Program-made: the position numbers and the translations under genes
In this document: piece after piece, positions 1-9,100 of the stretch
Numbering within the stretch: the first letter of the stretch is position 1
Layout of the letters: the number at the start of each line of letters is the position of its first letter
Origin: Aquamicrobium lusatiense
GTDB lineage: Bacteria > Pseudomonadota > Alphaproteobacteria > Rhizobiales > Rhizobiaceae
DNA: 64,000 nucleotides
Assembly (NCBI RefSeq): GCF_014201615.1
Contig: NZ_JACHEU010000004.1
Coordinates: forward strand, 1 to 64,000
Reading direction: 5' to 3'
Notes under the pieces: model-generated
The model's database searches: none
Told to the model about the DNA's origin: nothing
Seen by the model: the letters and a program-made list of their open reading frames with translations, nothing else

Positions 1-338
1 ACCAGGCCCGGCTGTTCGGCCTCGACCACGCCCTTGAGCACCTTGGCGACGCCCAGCGGCTCGACCGTCTCGTCCGACTTCACCAGAATGGCGCGATCGG
101 CACCCATGGCCAGCGCCGTGCGCAGCGTCTCCTGGGCCTGCTGCGGGCCGACCGAGACCACGACGATCTCCGCAACCTTGCCCGCTTCCTTCAGGCGGAT
201 CGCTTCCTCCACCGCAATCTCGTCAAACGGGTTCATCGCCATCTTCACATTGGCAAGCTCAACACCGCTGCCATCGGCGAGTGCCCTGACCTTCACGTTG
301 GGATCGATCACTCTCTTTATCGCGACCAGCACTTTCAT
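1..338 (-). CDS. etfB: Electron transfer flavoprotein subunit beta (partial, N-terminal part)
   Basis: The minus strand encodes a protein beginning [18 protein letters not shown] and containing [19 protein letters not shown], which is the classic N-terminus of ETF beta. ETF is the FAD heterodimer that takes electrons from acyl-CoA dehydrogenases and passes them to ETF-ubiquinone oxidoreductase. About 112 codons are present and the gene runs off the left edge; etfA probably follows outside the window. It is divergent from the acyl-CoA dehydrogenase operon starting near 470, which fits co-expression with the three dehydrogenases in this window. The start is the ATG at 336-338. Confidence 0.93.
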   Translation of the reverse strand, partial: MKVLVAIKRVIDPNVKVRALADGSGVELANVKMAMNPFDEIAVEEAIRLKEAGKVAEIVVVSVGPQQAQETLRTALAMGADRAILVKSDETVEPLGVAKVLKGVVEAEQPGL

Positions 339-468
339 TAAACAGCCTCGACCTTGTTTTGTAGATAATGTTAAACTCCATAATATGAAATTATCGGATA
401 ATGGCGATTTTATAAAGGGGGTTGTTTAAAAAATCAAACTACCCTATGGTGAGGCCACTGAGAAACAG
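339..468. promoter_or_regulatory. Divergent promoter region between etfB and the acyl-CoA dehydrogenase operon
   Basis: About 130 bases of AT-rich DNA separate the two divergent starts, in contrast to the GC-rich genes on both sides. The stretch from about 358 to 442 is the most AT-rich and must hold promoters for both directions. It includes the shared 20-bp motif at 423-442, which recurs before other transcription units in this region. No exact -35/-10 pair can be assigned with confidence. Confidence 0.6.
423..442 (+). promoter_or_regulatory. Shared operator-like motif, copy A
   Basis: The sequence TGTTTAAAAAATCAAACTAC aligns without gaps to copies at 9053-9072, 11371-11390 and 16083-16102. 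The common core is AAAA, two A/T bases, then TCAA. The outer bases GTTT and AAAC form an imperfect palindrome, as expected of a dimeric regulator site. It sits just upstream of the acyl-CoA dehydrogenase start. The XRE-cupin regulator at 10665-11237 is the obvious candidate to bind it, but this is inference. Confidence 0.5.
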
Positions 469-480
469 GTGTCCTCGCCA

Positions 481-1677
481 ATGTCCATCGACAATGATTT
501 CCGTAACCAGATCCTTTCGAGCGTGGAGCGTTTCGTCGCCGATCGCATTGCGCCGCGAGCATCCGAAATCGATGCCGCCAATCTTTTTCCGGCAGATCTC
601 TACAGGGAGGCGGCTGCGCTCGGCGTCTTCGGCCTCTGGATTCCGGAAGAGTATGGCGGCATCGGGCCGGACATGGTCACGCCGCTTCTGATTTCCGATG
701 TCATTGCGCGCGTCAGTCCATCTTTTGCCCTGATCTTCTCCAATTGCGGCGACGCCGTTACCCCCATTGTCAATTTTGGAAGCGATGAGCAGAAGCGTCG
801 GTTGTTGCCGGGTATCGCGGCCGGCACCACTATTCCCTGCTTTGCCCTGACCGAGCCGGGCTCCGGGTCCGACGCGGCATCGATCTCGACGCAAGCAGAG
901 GAGGTGGATCGTGGCTACCGGATCAGCGGGCGCAAGATGTGGATCACCAATGGCGGTGTCGGCGATGTGTTCACGGTTTTTGCCAAGACCGACCCGGACG
1001 CCGGCAACAAGGGCATCTCGGCCTTCATCATTGAGCGCGGAGCACCGGGCTTCACGATCGGCCGCAACGAGGACCTGATCGGCCTGCGCGGTTGCCCGGC
1101 GACGGAACTTGTTTTTGAGGATGTGTTCGTTCCGGCCGACCAGATGCTGGGCGAAAAGAACCGTGGCTTCAGGATTGCCATGTCGACGCTGGATGAGGCC
1201 CGCCTCAACTGTTCTGCCATGGCGCTGGGGGCCGCCACCGGCGCGCTGCAATGTGCCATCGACTACGCGAAGGAGCGCGTCCAGTTCGGCAAGCCGATCA
1301 TCGAGCATCAGGGCCTGGCTTTCCTACTGGCCGACTGTGCGGCCCGCCTGACCGGCGCCCGCGCCATATGGCAACGCGCCATGACCATGCTGGAGCGGTC
1401 ACGCAGCCGGGAGGCGAGCACCATCGCCGCCATGGCGAAACTGCTCAGCACGGAAGCGGCGATGCGCGTGACAACCGAATGCGTGCAGGCGATGGGCGCC
1501 AACGGCCTGTCGAAAGCCTATCCGGTGGAGCGCTTCATGCGGGACTGCAAGCCATTCGAGGTTTTTGACGGCACCAGCCAGATCCAGAAGCTGCTCATCG
1601 GCCGTCATCTCGAAAAATACGGACTGCCGGAGGTCTCGCACGAAGAGATCGCGGCGCTTGGAATCGCGGCCGAATAG
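481..1677 (+). CDS. Acyl-CoA dehydrogenase (copy 1)
   Basis: The 398-residue product has the full acyl-CoA dehydrogenase layout: helical N-domain, middle beta domain with CFALTEPGSGSDAASI and KMWITNGGVGDVF, and a C-terminal helical domain with QFGKPI and the AMGANGLSK stretch. It should oxidise an acyl-CoA at the alpha-beta bond using FAD and hand electrons to ETF. The usual catalytic Glu in the YEGT motif is Asp here (FEVFDGTSQIQ). It is first in an operon with an SDR, an amidohydrolase, an enoyl-CoA hydratase and an acyl-CoA ligase. A GTG at 469 is an alternative start; neither start has a strong ribosome site. Confidence 0.9.
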   Translation: MSIDNDFRNQILSSVERFVADRIAPRASEIDAANLFPADLYREAAALGVFGLWIPEEYGGIGPDMVTPLLISDVIARVSPSFALIFSNCGDAVTPIVNFGSDEQKRRLLPGIAAGTTIPCFALTEPGSGSDAASISTQAEEVDRGYRISGRKMWITNGGVGDVFTVFAKTDPDAGNKGISAFIIERGAPGFTIGRNEDLIGLRGCPATELVFEDVFVPADQMLGEKNRGFRIAMSTLDEARLNCSAMALGAATGALQCAIDYAKERVQFGKPIIEHQGLAFLLADCAARLTGARAIWQRAMTMLERSRSREASTIAAMAKLLSTEAAMRVTTECVQAMGANGLSKAYPVERFMRDCKPFEVFDGTSQIQKLLIGRHLEKYGLPEVSHEEIAALGIAAE

Positions 1678-1700
1678 CCCGCACCAATCTGGAGACTGAC

Positions 1701-2432
1701 ATGAGCAAGGGTACTGTTTTCGCCACCGGTGCAGCCGGGGGCATCGGGGAAGCTACAGTCGCTCGGCTGCTGGAGGATGGGTACACCGTCGTCGCTGCCG
1801 ACCTCAGCCAAGACGGACTGGAAATCCTGGCCAGACGGCATGCGGGGCAAAAACTGCATATCGTGCAGGCGGACCTGACCGATGAGACGGCGGCGCGGGC
1901 GGCCGTGAACACGGCTCGCGAGAAGGCCGATCAGATCGACTATCTCGTCAATCTGATCGGCTGGTTCGGCACGCAACCTTTCGTGCAGGAAGACTCCGCC
2001 TACTGGCGCAAGACCATCGCCATCAATTTCGAGGCGCTGCTCTATGTGACGCACGAGATCCTGCCTGAAATGATCGCCCGCAAGAAGGGCAAGATCATCA
2101 ACGTCACCTCGGATGCCGGAAAGGTAGGCCAGAGTGGCGAGGCGGTTTATTCGGGCATGAAGGGAGCTGTCATTGCCTGGACCAAGAGCCTCGCGCGCGA
2201 GAATGCACGCTATGGTCTCAACATCAACTGCACGGCGCCCGGACCGACGGAGACGGCGCTCGAACTGGCGCAGGACCCCGACATCATCGGCCGCGTAGTC
2301 AAGGCCATTCCTTTCCGCCGTTTCGCCAGGCCATCGGAGCAGGCCGCCATGATTTCTTTCCTGTGCGGGCCGGACTCCGACTTCATCACCGGTCAGGTCT
2401 ACAGCGTCAGCGGCGGACTGACGATGATCTGA
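1701..2432 (+). CDS. SDR family NAD(P)-dependent oxidoreductase
   Basis: This 243-residue short-chain dehydrogenase has the nucleotide-binding GAAGGIGEATV motif near its N-terminus and a complete active site, with a serine in NVTSD and YSGMK (Tyr-x3-Lys). The C-terminal end ITGQVYSVSGGLTMI is typical of FabG-like enzymes. It probably oxidises a 3-hydroxyacyl-CoA or related alcohol between the dehydrogenase and hydratase steps of this operon. The ATG at 1701 follows a GGAG ribosome site with good spacing, 23 bases after the preceding gene. Confidence 0.88.
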   Translation: MSKGTVFATGAAGGIGEATVARLLEDGYTVVAADLSQDGLEILARRHAGQKLHIVQADLTDETAARAAVNTAREKADQIDYLVNLIGWFGTQPFVQEDSAYWRKTIAINFEALLYVTHEILPEMIARKKGKIINVTSDAGKVGQSGEAVYSGMKGAVIAWTKSLARENARYGLNINCTAPGPTETALELAQDPDIIGRVVKAIPFRRFARPSEQAAMISFLCGPDSDFITGQVYSVSGGLTMI

Positions 2433-2476
2433 CCGGTAACCGGTCCAACCTGAACTCAAGAGGGGATGCCATCCAT

Positions 2477-3316
2477 ATGGCCATCGATTTCCTGTGCAAT
2501 CATTTCACTGCCGACAGCATCGCCAAGAACTACCTTCACAATGAGGAGGAGGCGGCGCGTTTCGCCCAGATCGGCCTGACCGACAATCTGGTTGGCAATG
2601 ACCCCGAAGTCTTTCTGGCCGAGATGTCGAAGATCGGGGTGGAGAAGCTTCTGGTGCCGTCGATCGTCACCTGGTCCTACTGGCGTTCCGAGCCGGTCGA
2701 GCACACGACGCCGGAGGAGGTCATCGAGATCCGCAAGGCGGCGCCCGATCGCATCTACGGGCTCTATGGCGTCGACGTGCGCAAGCGCATGGCCGGTGTG
2801 CGAGAGCTGGAAATGCTGGTGCGCGAGCATGACTTCCGCGGCATCCATATTCACCCCCATGGCTTCGGCTTCCCGCCGGACCATGCCTACTACTTTCCGT
2901 TCTACGCAAAGTGCGAGGAACTCGGCGTTCCTGTCGTGATATCGATGGGCCACACCGTCGACCTGATGCCGATCGAGAACGGCAAGCCGATCCATCTCGA
3001 CAAGATCGCCCTCTATTTCCCGGACCTCAGGATCGTCTGCGCCCATACGGGCTGGCCCTGGGTGGAAGAGGCGATCGCGCTCGCCTGGAAGCATCCCAAT
3101 CTCTATATCGGCACCTCGGCCTACAAGCCCAGGAACTGGTCGCCGCAACTGGTGAAGTTCATCAATAGCTGGGGCAAGGGCAAGGTGATGTGGGGAACCG
3201 ATTTCCCGCTCATCATGCAGAAGGAATCCATCGAGCAGGTGAAGGCGCTGGGCCTGAAGCCGGATGCGGAGGCATCGCTTCTGCACGGCACCGCACAGCA
3301 TGTCTTCGGGCTCTGA
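2477..3316 (+). CDS. Amidohydrolase family protein (ACMSD/decarboxylase-like)
   Basis: The 279-residue protein belongs to the amidohydrolase-2 type of TIM-barrel metal enzymes, judged by HIHPHGFGFPPDHAYYF, the strand with ISMGHTVDL, CAHTGWPWVEEA and the late WGTDFPL aspartate motif. Members hydrolyse, hydrate or decarboxylate carboxylic acid substrates. The usual N-terminal DxHxH metal motif is not obvious (CNHF is found there), so metal loading may differ. The in-frame ATG at 2477 is preceded by AGAGGGG about ten bases upstream. Its position among acyl-CoA enzymes suggests it acts on a ring-derived or branched acid; the substrate is unknown. Confidence 0.8.
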   Translation: MAIDFLCNHFTADSIAKNYLHNEEEAARFAQIGLTDNLVGNDPEVFLAEMSKIGVEKLLVPSIVTWSYWRSEPVEHTTPEEVIEIRKAAPDRIYGLYGVDVRKRMAGVRELEMLVREHDFRGIHIHPHGFGFPPDHAYYFPFYAKCEELGVPVVISMGHTVDLMPIENGKPIHLDKIALYFPDLRIVCAHTGWPWVEEAIALAWKHPNLYIGTSAYKPRNWSPQLVKFINSWGKGKVMWGTDFPLIMQKESIEQVKALGLKPDAEASLLHGTAQHVFGL

Positions 3317-3338
3317 ACAGACAAGAGGGAGTTTCATC

Positions 3339-4097
3339 ATGAGCGGAGAATCGGGACTTGAGGCCGCCTTCGAAAGCGGCGTGGCCAAGCTGATGATCGC
3401 GCGCGAGCGACGCCGCAATGCGCTCGACGATGCAACGATGGAAGCGCTACGCGATGCCCTGATCAGAGCCAAGCGCGAGAGCATCGGCGCCATCGTGTTG
3501 TGCGGCGAGGGCACCAAGGCGTTTTGTGCCGGATCCGACCTGAAGGAAATGGCGGAGCAGAGCTATGACGAGAGGCTGATGCACACTGAACTCGGCCAGG
3601 AGATCGGCGACCTCATTGAAGCGCATCCGGCAGTGGTGATCGCAGCGATCGAGGGGTATTGCCTCGGCGGCGGGCTGGAGATCGCCTCGGCCTGCGACTA
3701 TCGCATTGCCGGGCGTTCGGCTGTCCTCGGCCTGCCCGAGGTGGCGATCAACGCCTTGCCGTCATGGGGCGGAACGGTGCGCATCCCGCGAATCGTCGGT
3801 GTGGGACGCGCACGCGAGCTGGTGATCTTCGGACGTATGCTCAGCGGAGCCGAAGCGGAGCAATGGGGGCTTGTCGCCCGCGCGGTAGACGATGGCGCCG
3901 CCGTAAACGAGGCCATGGAACTGGCGCGTCAGATCGCTTCCGGGCACGATCGCAGGACTGTGTCGATCGCCAAGCACCTTCTGAGTTTCGGCTATGGCAT
4001 ACCTGCCCGCAGCGGCCGGCATCTGGAATATCTTGCCGATATGAACCAGCTTGGCAGCGATGCTGTGGAGCAGGGCGTGGCCAGGTATAAGAGCTGA
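3339..4097 (+). CDS. Enoyl-CoA hydratase/isomerase (crotonase family, copy 1)
   Basis: This 252-residue crotonase has the oxyanion-hole segments TKAFCAGSDLKEM and EGYCLGGGLEIASACD. Both glutamates used for hydration are present, in GGGLEIA and LPEVAIN. It should add water across the double bond made by the acyl-CoA dehydrogenase upstream. The chosen ATG at 3339 has an AGAGGGAG ribosome site, and the preceding gene ends at 3316. The family also includes isomerases and hydrolases, so the exact reaction is uncertain. Confidence 0.88.
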   Translation: MSGESGLEAAFESGVAKLMIARERRRNALDDATMEALRDALIRAKRESIGAIVLCGEGTKAFCAGSDLKEMAEQSYDERLMHTELGQEIGDLIEAHPAVVIAAIEGYCLGGGLEIASACDYRIAGRSAVLGLPEVAINALPSWGGTVRIPRIVGVGRARELVIFGRMLSGAEAEQWGLVARAVDDGAAVNEAMELARQIASGHDRRTVSIAKHLLSFGYGIPARSGRHLEYLADMNQLGSDAVEQGVARYKS

Positions 4098-4126
4098 CCG
4101 GCTGGCGCGGACGGGAGGAGAGAAGA

Positions 4127-6238
4127 TTGAACGAGCAATTTGCCGAAGAGGCAAGGCCCGCACAGCGCCTCGACGCTTTGCTGTCACCACGGTCGATCGC
4201 GGTCATCGGCGCATCGCCGCGTCCCGACACGCCCGGTCACGATACGCTCAGGCAGCTTGCCCGCATCGGCTATGCAGGCAAGATCATCCCGGTAAACCCG
4301 AAATATGAAGAAATCGCCGGCCTGCGCTGCGTTCCCAATCTGGCGGCCCTCGACGAGGCACCGGACCATGCCGTCATCGCTGTTAACAACGACATCGTAG
4401 AAGCCGCTGTCGGCGAGGCTGCGGCACGGGGTATCAAGGCCGCGACCATTTTCGCAAGCTGCTATCTGGAAAATGACACCAGCCCGAAACTGGTCGACCG
4501 GCTGAGGAGGGAGGCGCAGCGGAGCGGCATGTCGATCGTCGGCGCCAATTGCATGGGCTTCTACAACATGGCGCATCGTGTTGCGGCGAGCTGGTTCCCG
4601 ATCGAGGACCTGCCCTCCGGACCGATCGCGTTCGTCAGTCATTCGGGGGCGGTTTTTGCGGCATTCCTCGGTCTGGACCAGCGACTGGGTTTCAGTCTGG
4701 CCGTCTCGGCAGGGCAGGAACTGACAACCACGGTCGCCGACTATCTCGACTATGCGCTGGACCTGGAGGAAACGCGCGTTGCGGCGCTTTTCCTCGAAAC
4801 CATACGCGACCCCAAGGGGTTCGAGAGGGCGCTTGAGAAAGCGCGCGCACGCACCGTTCCGGTGGTTGCCATCAAGGTCGGCCGCACCAGCCAGAGCGCC
4901 CGTCTTGCGGAAAGCCATTCCGGCGCCATCGCCGGAAATGACGCCGCCTATCAGGCGCTGTTCGACAGATATGGCGTGATCCGTGTCAGGGACGTCGATG
5001 AACTGGCGGCGACGGCGACATTGCTTTCGTCGCCAAAGCGCTATGTTTCCGGCGGTCTCGCGGCGATTACCGATTCCGGTGGTGCGCGCGGCCTGCTGAT
5101 CGATCTGGCCGAGGACGAGAAAGTTCAGTTTGCCGATATCGGAAAGGCCACGCAGAAAATCCTGAGCGAACGGCTGGATTATGGCCTTGAGCCGGTGAAC
5201 CCGCTCGACGCCTGGGGCTCTGGCCGCGACTATGTCGGCGTCTACCGCGATTGCCTGAACGCGCTTATGGCGGACCCGGCAACCGGTATCGGTATGTTCC
5301 TGTTCGACATCGGACTGGAGGACCATCTGTCTTGCGGTTTCGTGGATGCCTGCATCGAGGTCGCGACCGCCAGCGAAAAGCCGGTATTCGTTGCCACCAA
5401 CTTCGGCAAGCTGCCGCGCACCGGACTGGCGAACCGGCTGCGTGAGGCGGGCATTCCGCTGATCGACGGAGTTGGCCCGGCGTTGCGTGCGGTCAGGCAT
5501 CTGATGAATATGAAGCCTTTCGCGGCCGCCTCTGCCTATGGGGAACGCTCTGGAGCGATGTCGGAGGTCGCTGCCAACTGGAACGAGATGCTGACACGGC
5601 CATCGGGCGGCTTCGTTGACGAAGCCACGGGCTATCGTCTGCTTTCGGACTGGGGCATGAACACGCTCCAGTATGAGACGGTCGACAGCGCGCAGGCGCT
5701 CAGCGAGGCGCTTGACGGCTTTATCCTGCCGGTTGTCCTCAAGACGGCCGTTCCCGGCATCCTGCACAAGTCGGATGTTGGCGGCGTGCGCGTCGGCCTG
5801 CCCGACCGCGCTGCGGTGGAAGCGGCCTACTCCGATATGGCGACGCGGCTCGGTCCGCAGGCCCTGCTGGTGGAGATGGCGCCAAAAGGTGTCGAGCTCA
5901 TCGTCGGCGGGCTGGTCGATCCGCAGTTCGGGCCGATCGTCATGATCGGTGCCGGCGGCGTCATGGTCGAGCTGTTCAAGGATGTGACCTTCGTGCTGGC
6001 TCCGGCCTCGCGGGACGAAATCCGCACCGCGATCAGCCGGCTCAAGGCCTCGGCCATCCTCGACGGGTTCCGCGGATCGGAGGCGGTTGACCTCGAGGCA
6101 GTGGTTGATGCCATCCATTCGTTCGCACAGCTGGTCGCCGACCTTTCCGACAGCATCACCGGCATCGAGATCAATCCGCTTCTGGCGACATCGAAAGGCT
6201 GCATTCCGCTGGATGTGCTGGTGACGCTGAAGCGCTGA
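4127..6238 (+). CDS. ADP-forming acyl-CoA synthetase (fused alpha-beta, CoA-binding plus ATP-grasp), copy 1
   Basis: This 703-residue protein joins a CoA-binding domain (SPRSIAVIGASPRPDTPGHDT), succinyl-CoA-ligase-like middle domains and a C-terminal ATP-grasp domain (LKTAVPGILHKSDVGGVRVG). The segment AESHSGAIAGNDAAY holds the likely phosphorylated His of this family. It interconverts an acid, CoA and ATP with acyl-CoA, ADP and phosphate, so it either activates the pathway substrate or recovers ATP from the final acyl-CoA. The start is a TTG at 4127 preceded by GGGAGGAG. It is the last gene of the operon and is followed by a strong terminator. A second paralogue lies at 44025-46202. Confidence 0.88.
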   Translation: MNEQFAEEARPAQRLDALLSPRSIAVIGASPRPDTPGHDTLRQLARIGYAGKIIPVNPKYEEIAGLRCVPNLAALDEAPDHAVIAVNNDIVEAAVGEAAARGIKAATIFASCYLENDTSPKLVDRLRREAQRSGMSIVGANCMGFYNMAHRVAASWFPIEDLPSGPIAFVSHSGAVFAAFLGLDQRLGFSLAVSAGQELTTTVADYLDYALDLEETRVAALFLETIRDPKGFERALEKARARTVPVVAIKVGRTSQSARLAESHSGAIAGNDAAYQALFDRYGVIRVRDVDELAATATLLSSPKRYVSGGLAAITDSGGARGLLIDLAEDEKVQFADIGKATQKILSERLDYGLEPVNPLDAWGSGRDYVGVYRDCLNALMADPATGIGMFLFDIGLEDHLSCGFVDACIEVATASEKPVFVATNFGKLPRTGLANRLREAGIPLIDGVGPALRAVRHLMNMKPFAAASAYGERSGAMSEVAANWNEMLTRPSGGFVDEATGYRLLSDWGMNTLQYETVDSAQALSEALDGFILPVVLKTAVPGILHKSDVGGVRVGLPDRAAVEAAYSDMATRLGPQALLVEMAPKGVELIVGGLVDPQFGPIVMIGAGGVMVELFKDVTFVLAPASRDEIRTAISRLKASAILDGFRGSEAVDLEAVVDAIHSFAQLVADLSDSITGIEINPLLATSKGCIPLDVLVTLKR

Positions 6239-6256
6239 GTTGATTTGCTCGTCTCG

Positions 6257-6304
6257 GGACTGGAAAGCCGGCGTCATGGTGTCGGCTTTCCAGTCCTGTT
6301 TTTA
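6257..6304 (+). terminator. Rho-independent terminator after the first operon
   Basis: A perfect 14-bp stem, GGACTGGAAAGCCG paired with CGGCTTTCCAGTCC, encloses a 12-base loop and is followed at once by TGTTTTTA. It lies 19 bases after the stop of the acyl-CoA synthetase and before the convergent PaaK-like gene. The T-run is on the plus strand only, so it mainly ends the plus-strand operon. Confidence 0.92.
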
Positions 6305-6336
6305 TCAACGCCACCTGCGATGGGCGCCTGCTCCGA

Positions 6337-7719
6337 TCATGGCGTGTGCGCCGTCCGGGCCGCATCTGAAATATAGTCGCGCTGGTCTTTCCATCGTCTG
6401 GCCTTGTACTCGCTGCGAGCAAGGCTTTCGGGCGCGAGAGCGGTGACTTCGAAGCGCAAAGCTATCTTGCTGCGGATTTCGCTGGCGATCCGTTCGCAAA
6501 GTAAGGCGGCCTGACCCGGCTCCAGAAAGCTCTTCGGCATAAAGCGCAGTTCCGCCTGGTCGGAGCCGTCAGGCGTGGTGCTGAGCAGGATCTCGTACTC
6601 ATCGACTTCGTAAAAGCCGAGCACAACCTGCTCGATTGCCTGTGGCCACACATTGATACCCTTGATGCGATACATTTCGTCCAGACGGCTGATCGAACCG
6701 ATTTCGATACCGCAGAATGGGCGACCGCATCGGCAATAGGAACCGCTGTGATAGACCGCCAGATCTTTCATACGGCAACGAATGACCGGCGTGTCGAGGT
6801 GATAGAGGCTGGTCAGAACCACCTCGCCTTTTTCCCCGTCGCGCGCATGTTTGCCGGTGGCCGGATCTATGACCTCAAGCAGTACATGCGGATCTATGTT
6901 GTGCAGCAGGCCCGGCCGGTTCTCCGCGCCCAGGCCTTCCTCGCATGTGAACATGTGATCGTTGCGCGATTGCGTCGAGCCATAACGGTCGAACACGCGT
7001 GCGTCCCAGCCGCGCTCGAGCCTGCCATACCAGCGCAGCGATGCGCCTTCCCCGCCGCAGAACAGCGCCTCCACGCCCGACACATCGGCACCCTCATCCC
7101 GGATCGCTGCCAGATGCCATAAGTAAGATGTCGTGCCAATCAGCCCTTTCGGTTTGAAACGATCGATAAGTTCCAGCTTGCGCCGGGCATCGTAGTTGCC
7201 GGCAGGAAGAACGTTGAGCCCGTAGTCGAGCGCCCCGTGATATTCCAGCCTGCCGCCGCCCAGCATGGTCAGCGGCAGAGTGAGCAAAGCCGTGTCGCCC
7301 GGCCGCAGGCCGGCCCATCGGTACATATAGGCGTAGACCGCAGAACTGCCCTGCAATTCGCGCAGCGTTTGCGCATGCAGTTCCTGCCCCTGTCCGGACG
7401 TGCCGCTGGTGGTGAAAAGCATGAGTGGCCCGGCATTCCCGATGAGATGCCGGAGACGGCTCCCATAAGGCGGTTCGTTCACCTGATCCGCGATGAAGTC
7501 GCTCTTCTCGACTGTGGGCACGCGCTTCGTGAAATCCTCCAGCGAATTGATCCTGGTGATATCCAGGCCATGCTCACGCCAGAGACGGGCATAGAAGCCA
7601 TTGGTGTTAGAGACGTGATCGAGCAATGCCCTGACCCGGCGAAACTGCAGCGCCCGCAATTCGGCATGCTCCATCTGCTCGAATGCATCGCGCATGATCG
7701 GCAGGGAATTCAGCATCAT
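6337..7719 (-). CDS. Phenylacetate-CoA ligase-like AMP-forming ligase (PaaK-type)
   Basis: The 460-residue product shows adenylate-forming enzyme motifs: FTTSGTSGQGQELHAQT near residue 105, DRYGSTQSRND in the central region, and the cysteine-containing CRCGRPFCG seen in PaaK-type ligases. It ends with the usual C-terminal domain starting IGSISRLDEMYRIKGINVWP. It would activate an aromatic or other carboxylic acid with ATP and CoA. It follows the acyl-CoA dehydrogenase at 7787-8941 on the same strand with a 67-base gap, so the two likely form one unit. The identity of the acid is unknown. Confidence 0.87.
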   Translation of the reverse strand: MMLNSLPIMRDAFEQMEHAELRALQFRRVRALLDHVSNTNGFYARLWREHGLDITRINSLEDFTKRVPTVEKSDFIADQVNEPPYGSRLRHLIGNAGPLMLFTTSGTSGQGQELHAQTLRELQGSSAVYAYMYRWAGLRPGDTALLTLPLTMLGGGRLEYHGALDYGLNVLPAGNYDARRKLELIDRFKPKGLIGTTSYLWHLAAIRDEGADVSGVEALFCGGEGASLRWYGRLERGWDARVFDRYGSTQSRNDHMFTCEEGLGAENRPGLLHNIDPHVLLEVIDPATGKHARDGEKGEVVLTSLYHLDTPVIRCRMKDLAVYHSGSYCRCGRPFCGIEIGSISRLDEMYRIKGINVWPQAIEQVVLGFYEVDEYEILLSTTPDGSDQAELRFMPKSFLEPGQAALLCERIASEIRSKIALRFEVTALAPESLARSEYKARRWKDQRDYISDAARTAHTP

Positions 7720-7786
7720 TTTGTCTCTTTCGGACCGTCGCGCACCTCGGCTGCATCCTTCCGGGTTCCGGTCAGTGCCGTCAGGT

Positions 7787-8941
7787 TCAGAACGTCATCA
7801 ATCCGTCGCGGACCAGATGGCGTGCTATCAACAGGCGCTGGATTTGCGGTGTGCCGTCGAAAATCTGGAAGGTCCGGGAGTCGCGCATCAGGCGTTCAGC
7901 AGGGTTTTCCTTAGACAGCCCGCTGGCACCCATCACCTGCACGCACTCGGTGGTGACGCGCACCGCCATTTCCGTACACAGCAATTTGGCGATCGAAGCG
8001 ATTGCGCTGGTTTCCCTTGCTGCGCCGCGGCCCATGGCGTCGAGCCCTTTAAACCAGACCGTTCTGCACATCTCGATCTCTGCCGCGAGTTCGGCGATCA
8101 GAAACTGCAGGCCCTGATGATGGAAAACTGGCTTGCCGAATTGCTGACGCTCAAGCGCATATGAGCGGGCGATTTCAAGCGCTGCTCTTGCTGCACCAAG
8201 CGCCATGCCGGCAGCGTTGAGCCTGGCCGAGTCGAGCGTCAGCATGGCGATCCTGAAGCCTTCATTTTCCTCGCCGAGACGATGGCTGTCCGGCACGAAG
8301 ACATCCTCAAGCACCAGTTCGCTGGTCGGATTGCCGCGCAGGCCGGTAAGCGGCTCGTCCCGGCCTCGCTCGAAACCCGGGGCGCCGTTCTCGATAAGGA
8401 ATGCGGAGATGCCGCGTGATCCGGCGTCGGGATCGGTCTTGGCGAAAACGACGAAGACATCGCCCACCGAACCATTGGTGCACCACATCTTCCGGCCGTT
8501 GATGCGGTAACCTCCTTTGACCCGGACAGCGCGGGTGCGCATGGCGGATACGTCCGATCCCGCCAGCGGCTCTGACATCGAGATGCAGGGGACCCTGATG
8601 CCGGCAGCCACATCCGGAACGATCGAGGAGGAAAGGGCCGGCGTCGCTTTCGCGATAATCGGGGTCAGCACGTCGGCGCAATTGGCGAAGGTTACGGCAA
8701 ATGCCGGGCTGGTCCGCGCGATGCGTTCCGCTGCCAGCAGCGGCAGGACGCGATCCTCGCCGATGCCGCCCAGCTCTTCCGGTATGTCCATGCGAAAAAG
8801 GCCGAGTTCACCCGCCTTGCGATACAGATTTTCCGGGAATTCGGCGGTGAGCTCCATATCCGGAACGGCTGGCCGGACATGCTCATGACAGAACCGGTCG
8901 ACAGTTGCGAGGACGGAGGAGCGAAGGGAAGTGTCAGTCAA
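7787..8941 (-). CDS. Acyl-CoA dehydrogenase (copy 2)
   Basis: This 384-residue acyl-CoA dehydrogenase has CISMSEPLAGSDVSAM and KMWCTNGSVGDVF in the FAD domain and QFGKPVFHHQGLQF in the C-terminal domain. It is clearly related to the copy at 481-1677, with similar length and motifs. The catalytic-Glu motif is again changed to Asp (FQIFDGTPQIQ). The start appears to be a TTG at 8941 with only a weak ribosome site. It shares the intergenic region 8942-9100 with the divergent acetoacetate-decarboxylase-like gene. Confidence 0.88.
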   Translation of the reverse strand: MTDTSLRSSVLATVDRFCHEHVRPAVPDMELTAEFPENLYRKAGELGLFRMDIPEELGGIGEDRVLPLLAAERIARTSPAFAVTFANCADVLTPIIAKATPALSSSIVPDVAAGIRVPCISMSEPLAGSDVSAMRTRAVRVKGGYRINGRKMWCTNGSVGDVFVVFAKTDPDAGSRGISAFLIENGAPGFERGRDEPLTGLRGNPTSELVLEDVFVPDSHRLGEENEGFRIAMLTLDSARLNAAGMALGAARAALEIARSYALERQQFGKPVFHHQGLQFLIAELAAEIEMCRTVWFKGLDAMGRGAARETSAIASIAKLLCTEMAVRVTTECVQVMGASGLSKENPAERLMRDSRTFQIFDGTPQIQRLLIARHLVRDGLMTF

Positions 8942-9052
8942 TCTGTTGGCCCCGATGTTATGTTGGCTTTGCCGGAGAAATGTAGGATTGTTTAGAAAAT
9001 AAAGTCTTTTTTCCGTTTAACCCTTGCCAGTTGCGTGAAAATACCCATAGAT

Positions 9053-9072
9053 GTTTGAAAAAATCAACACAC
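9053..9072 (+). promoter_or_regulatory. Shared operator-like motif, copy B, in a divergent promoter region
   Basis: GTTTGAAAAAATCAACACAC aligns without gaps to the copies at 423, 11371 and 16083. It lies about 30 bases before the ATG at 9101, within the AT-rich region between two divergent genes. A weaker, inverted relative (TGTTTAGAAAATAAAG) lies at 8989-9004, oriented toward the minus-strand acyl-CoA dehydrogenase. Two sites in a divergent region would allow control of both directions. Confidence 0.5.
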
Positions 9073-9100
9073 AAAAGAGAATATCGGAGGGGAAGGGAAG

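Noticed and set aside
4184..6277. Long open frame of nearly 700 codons on the minus strand
   Set aside because: It is antisense to the acyl-CoA synthetase gene, has no family motifs, and results from the GC-rich codon bias of the real gene.
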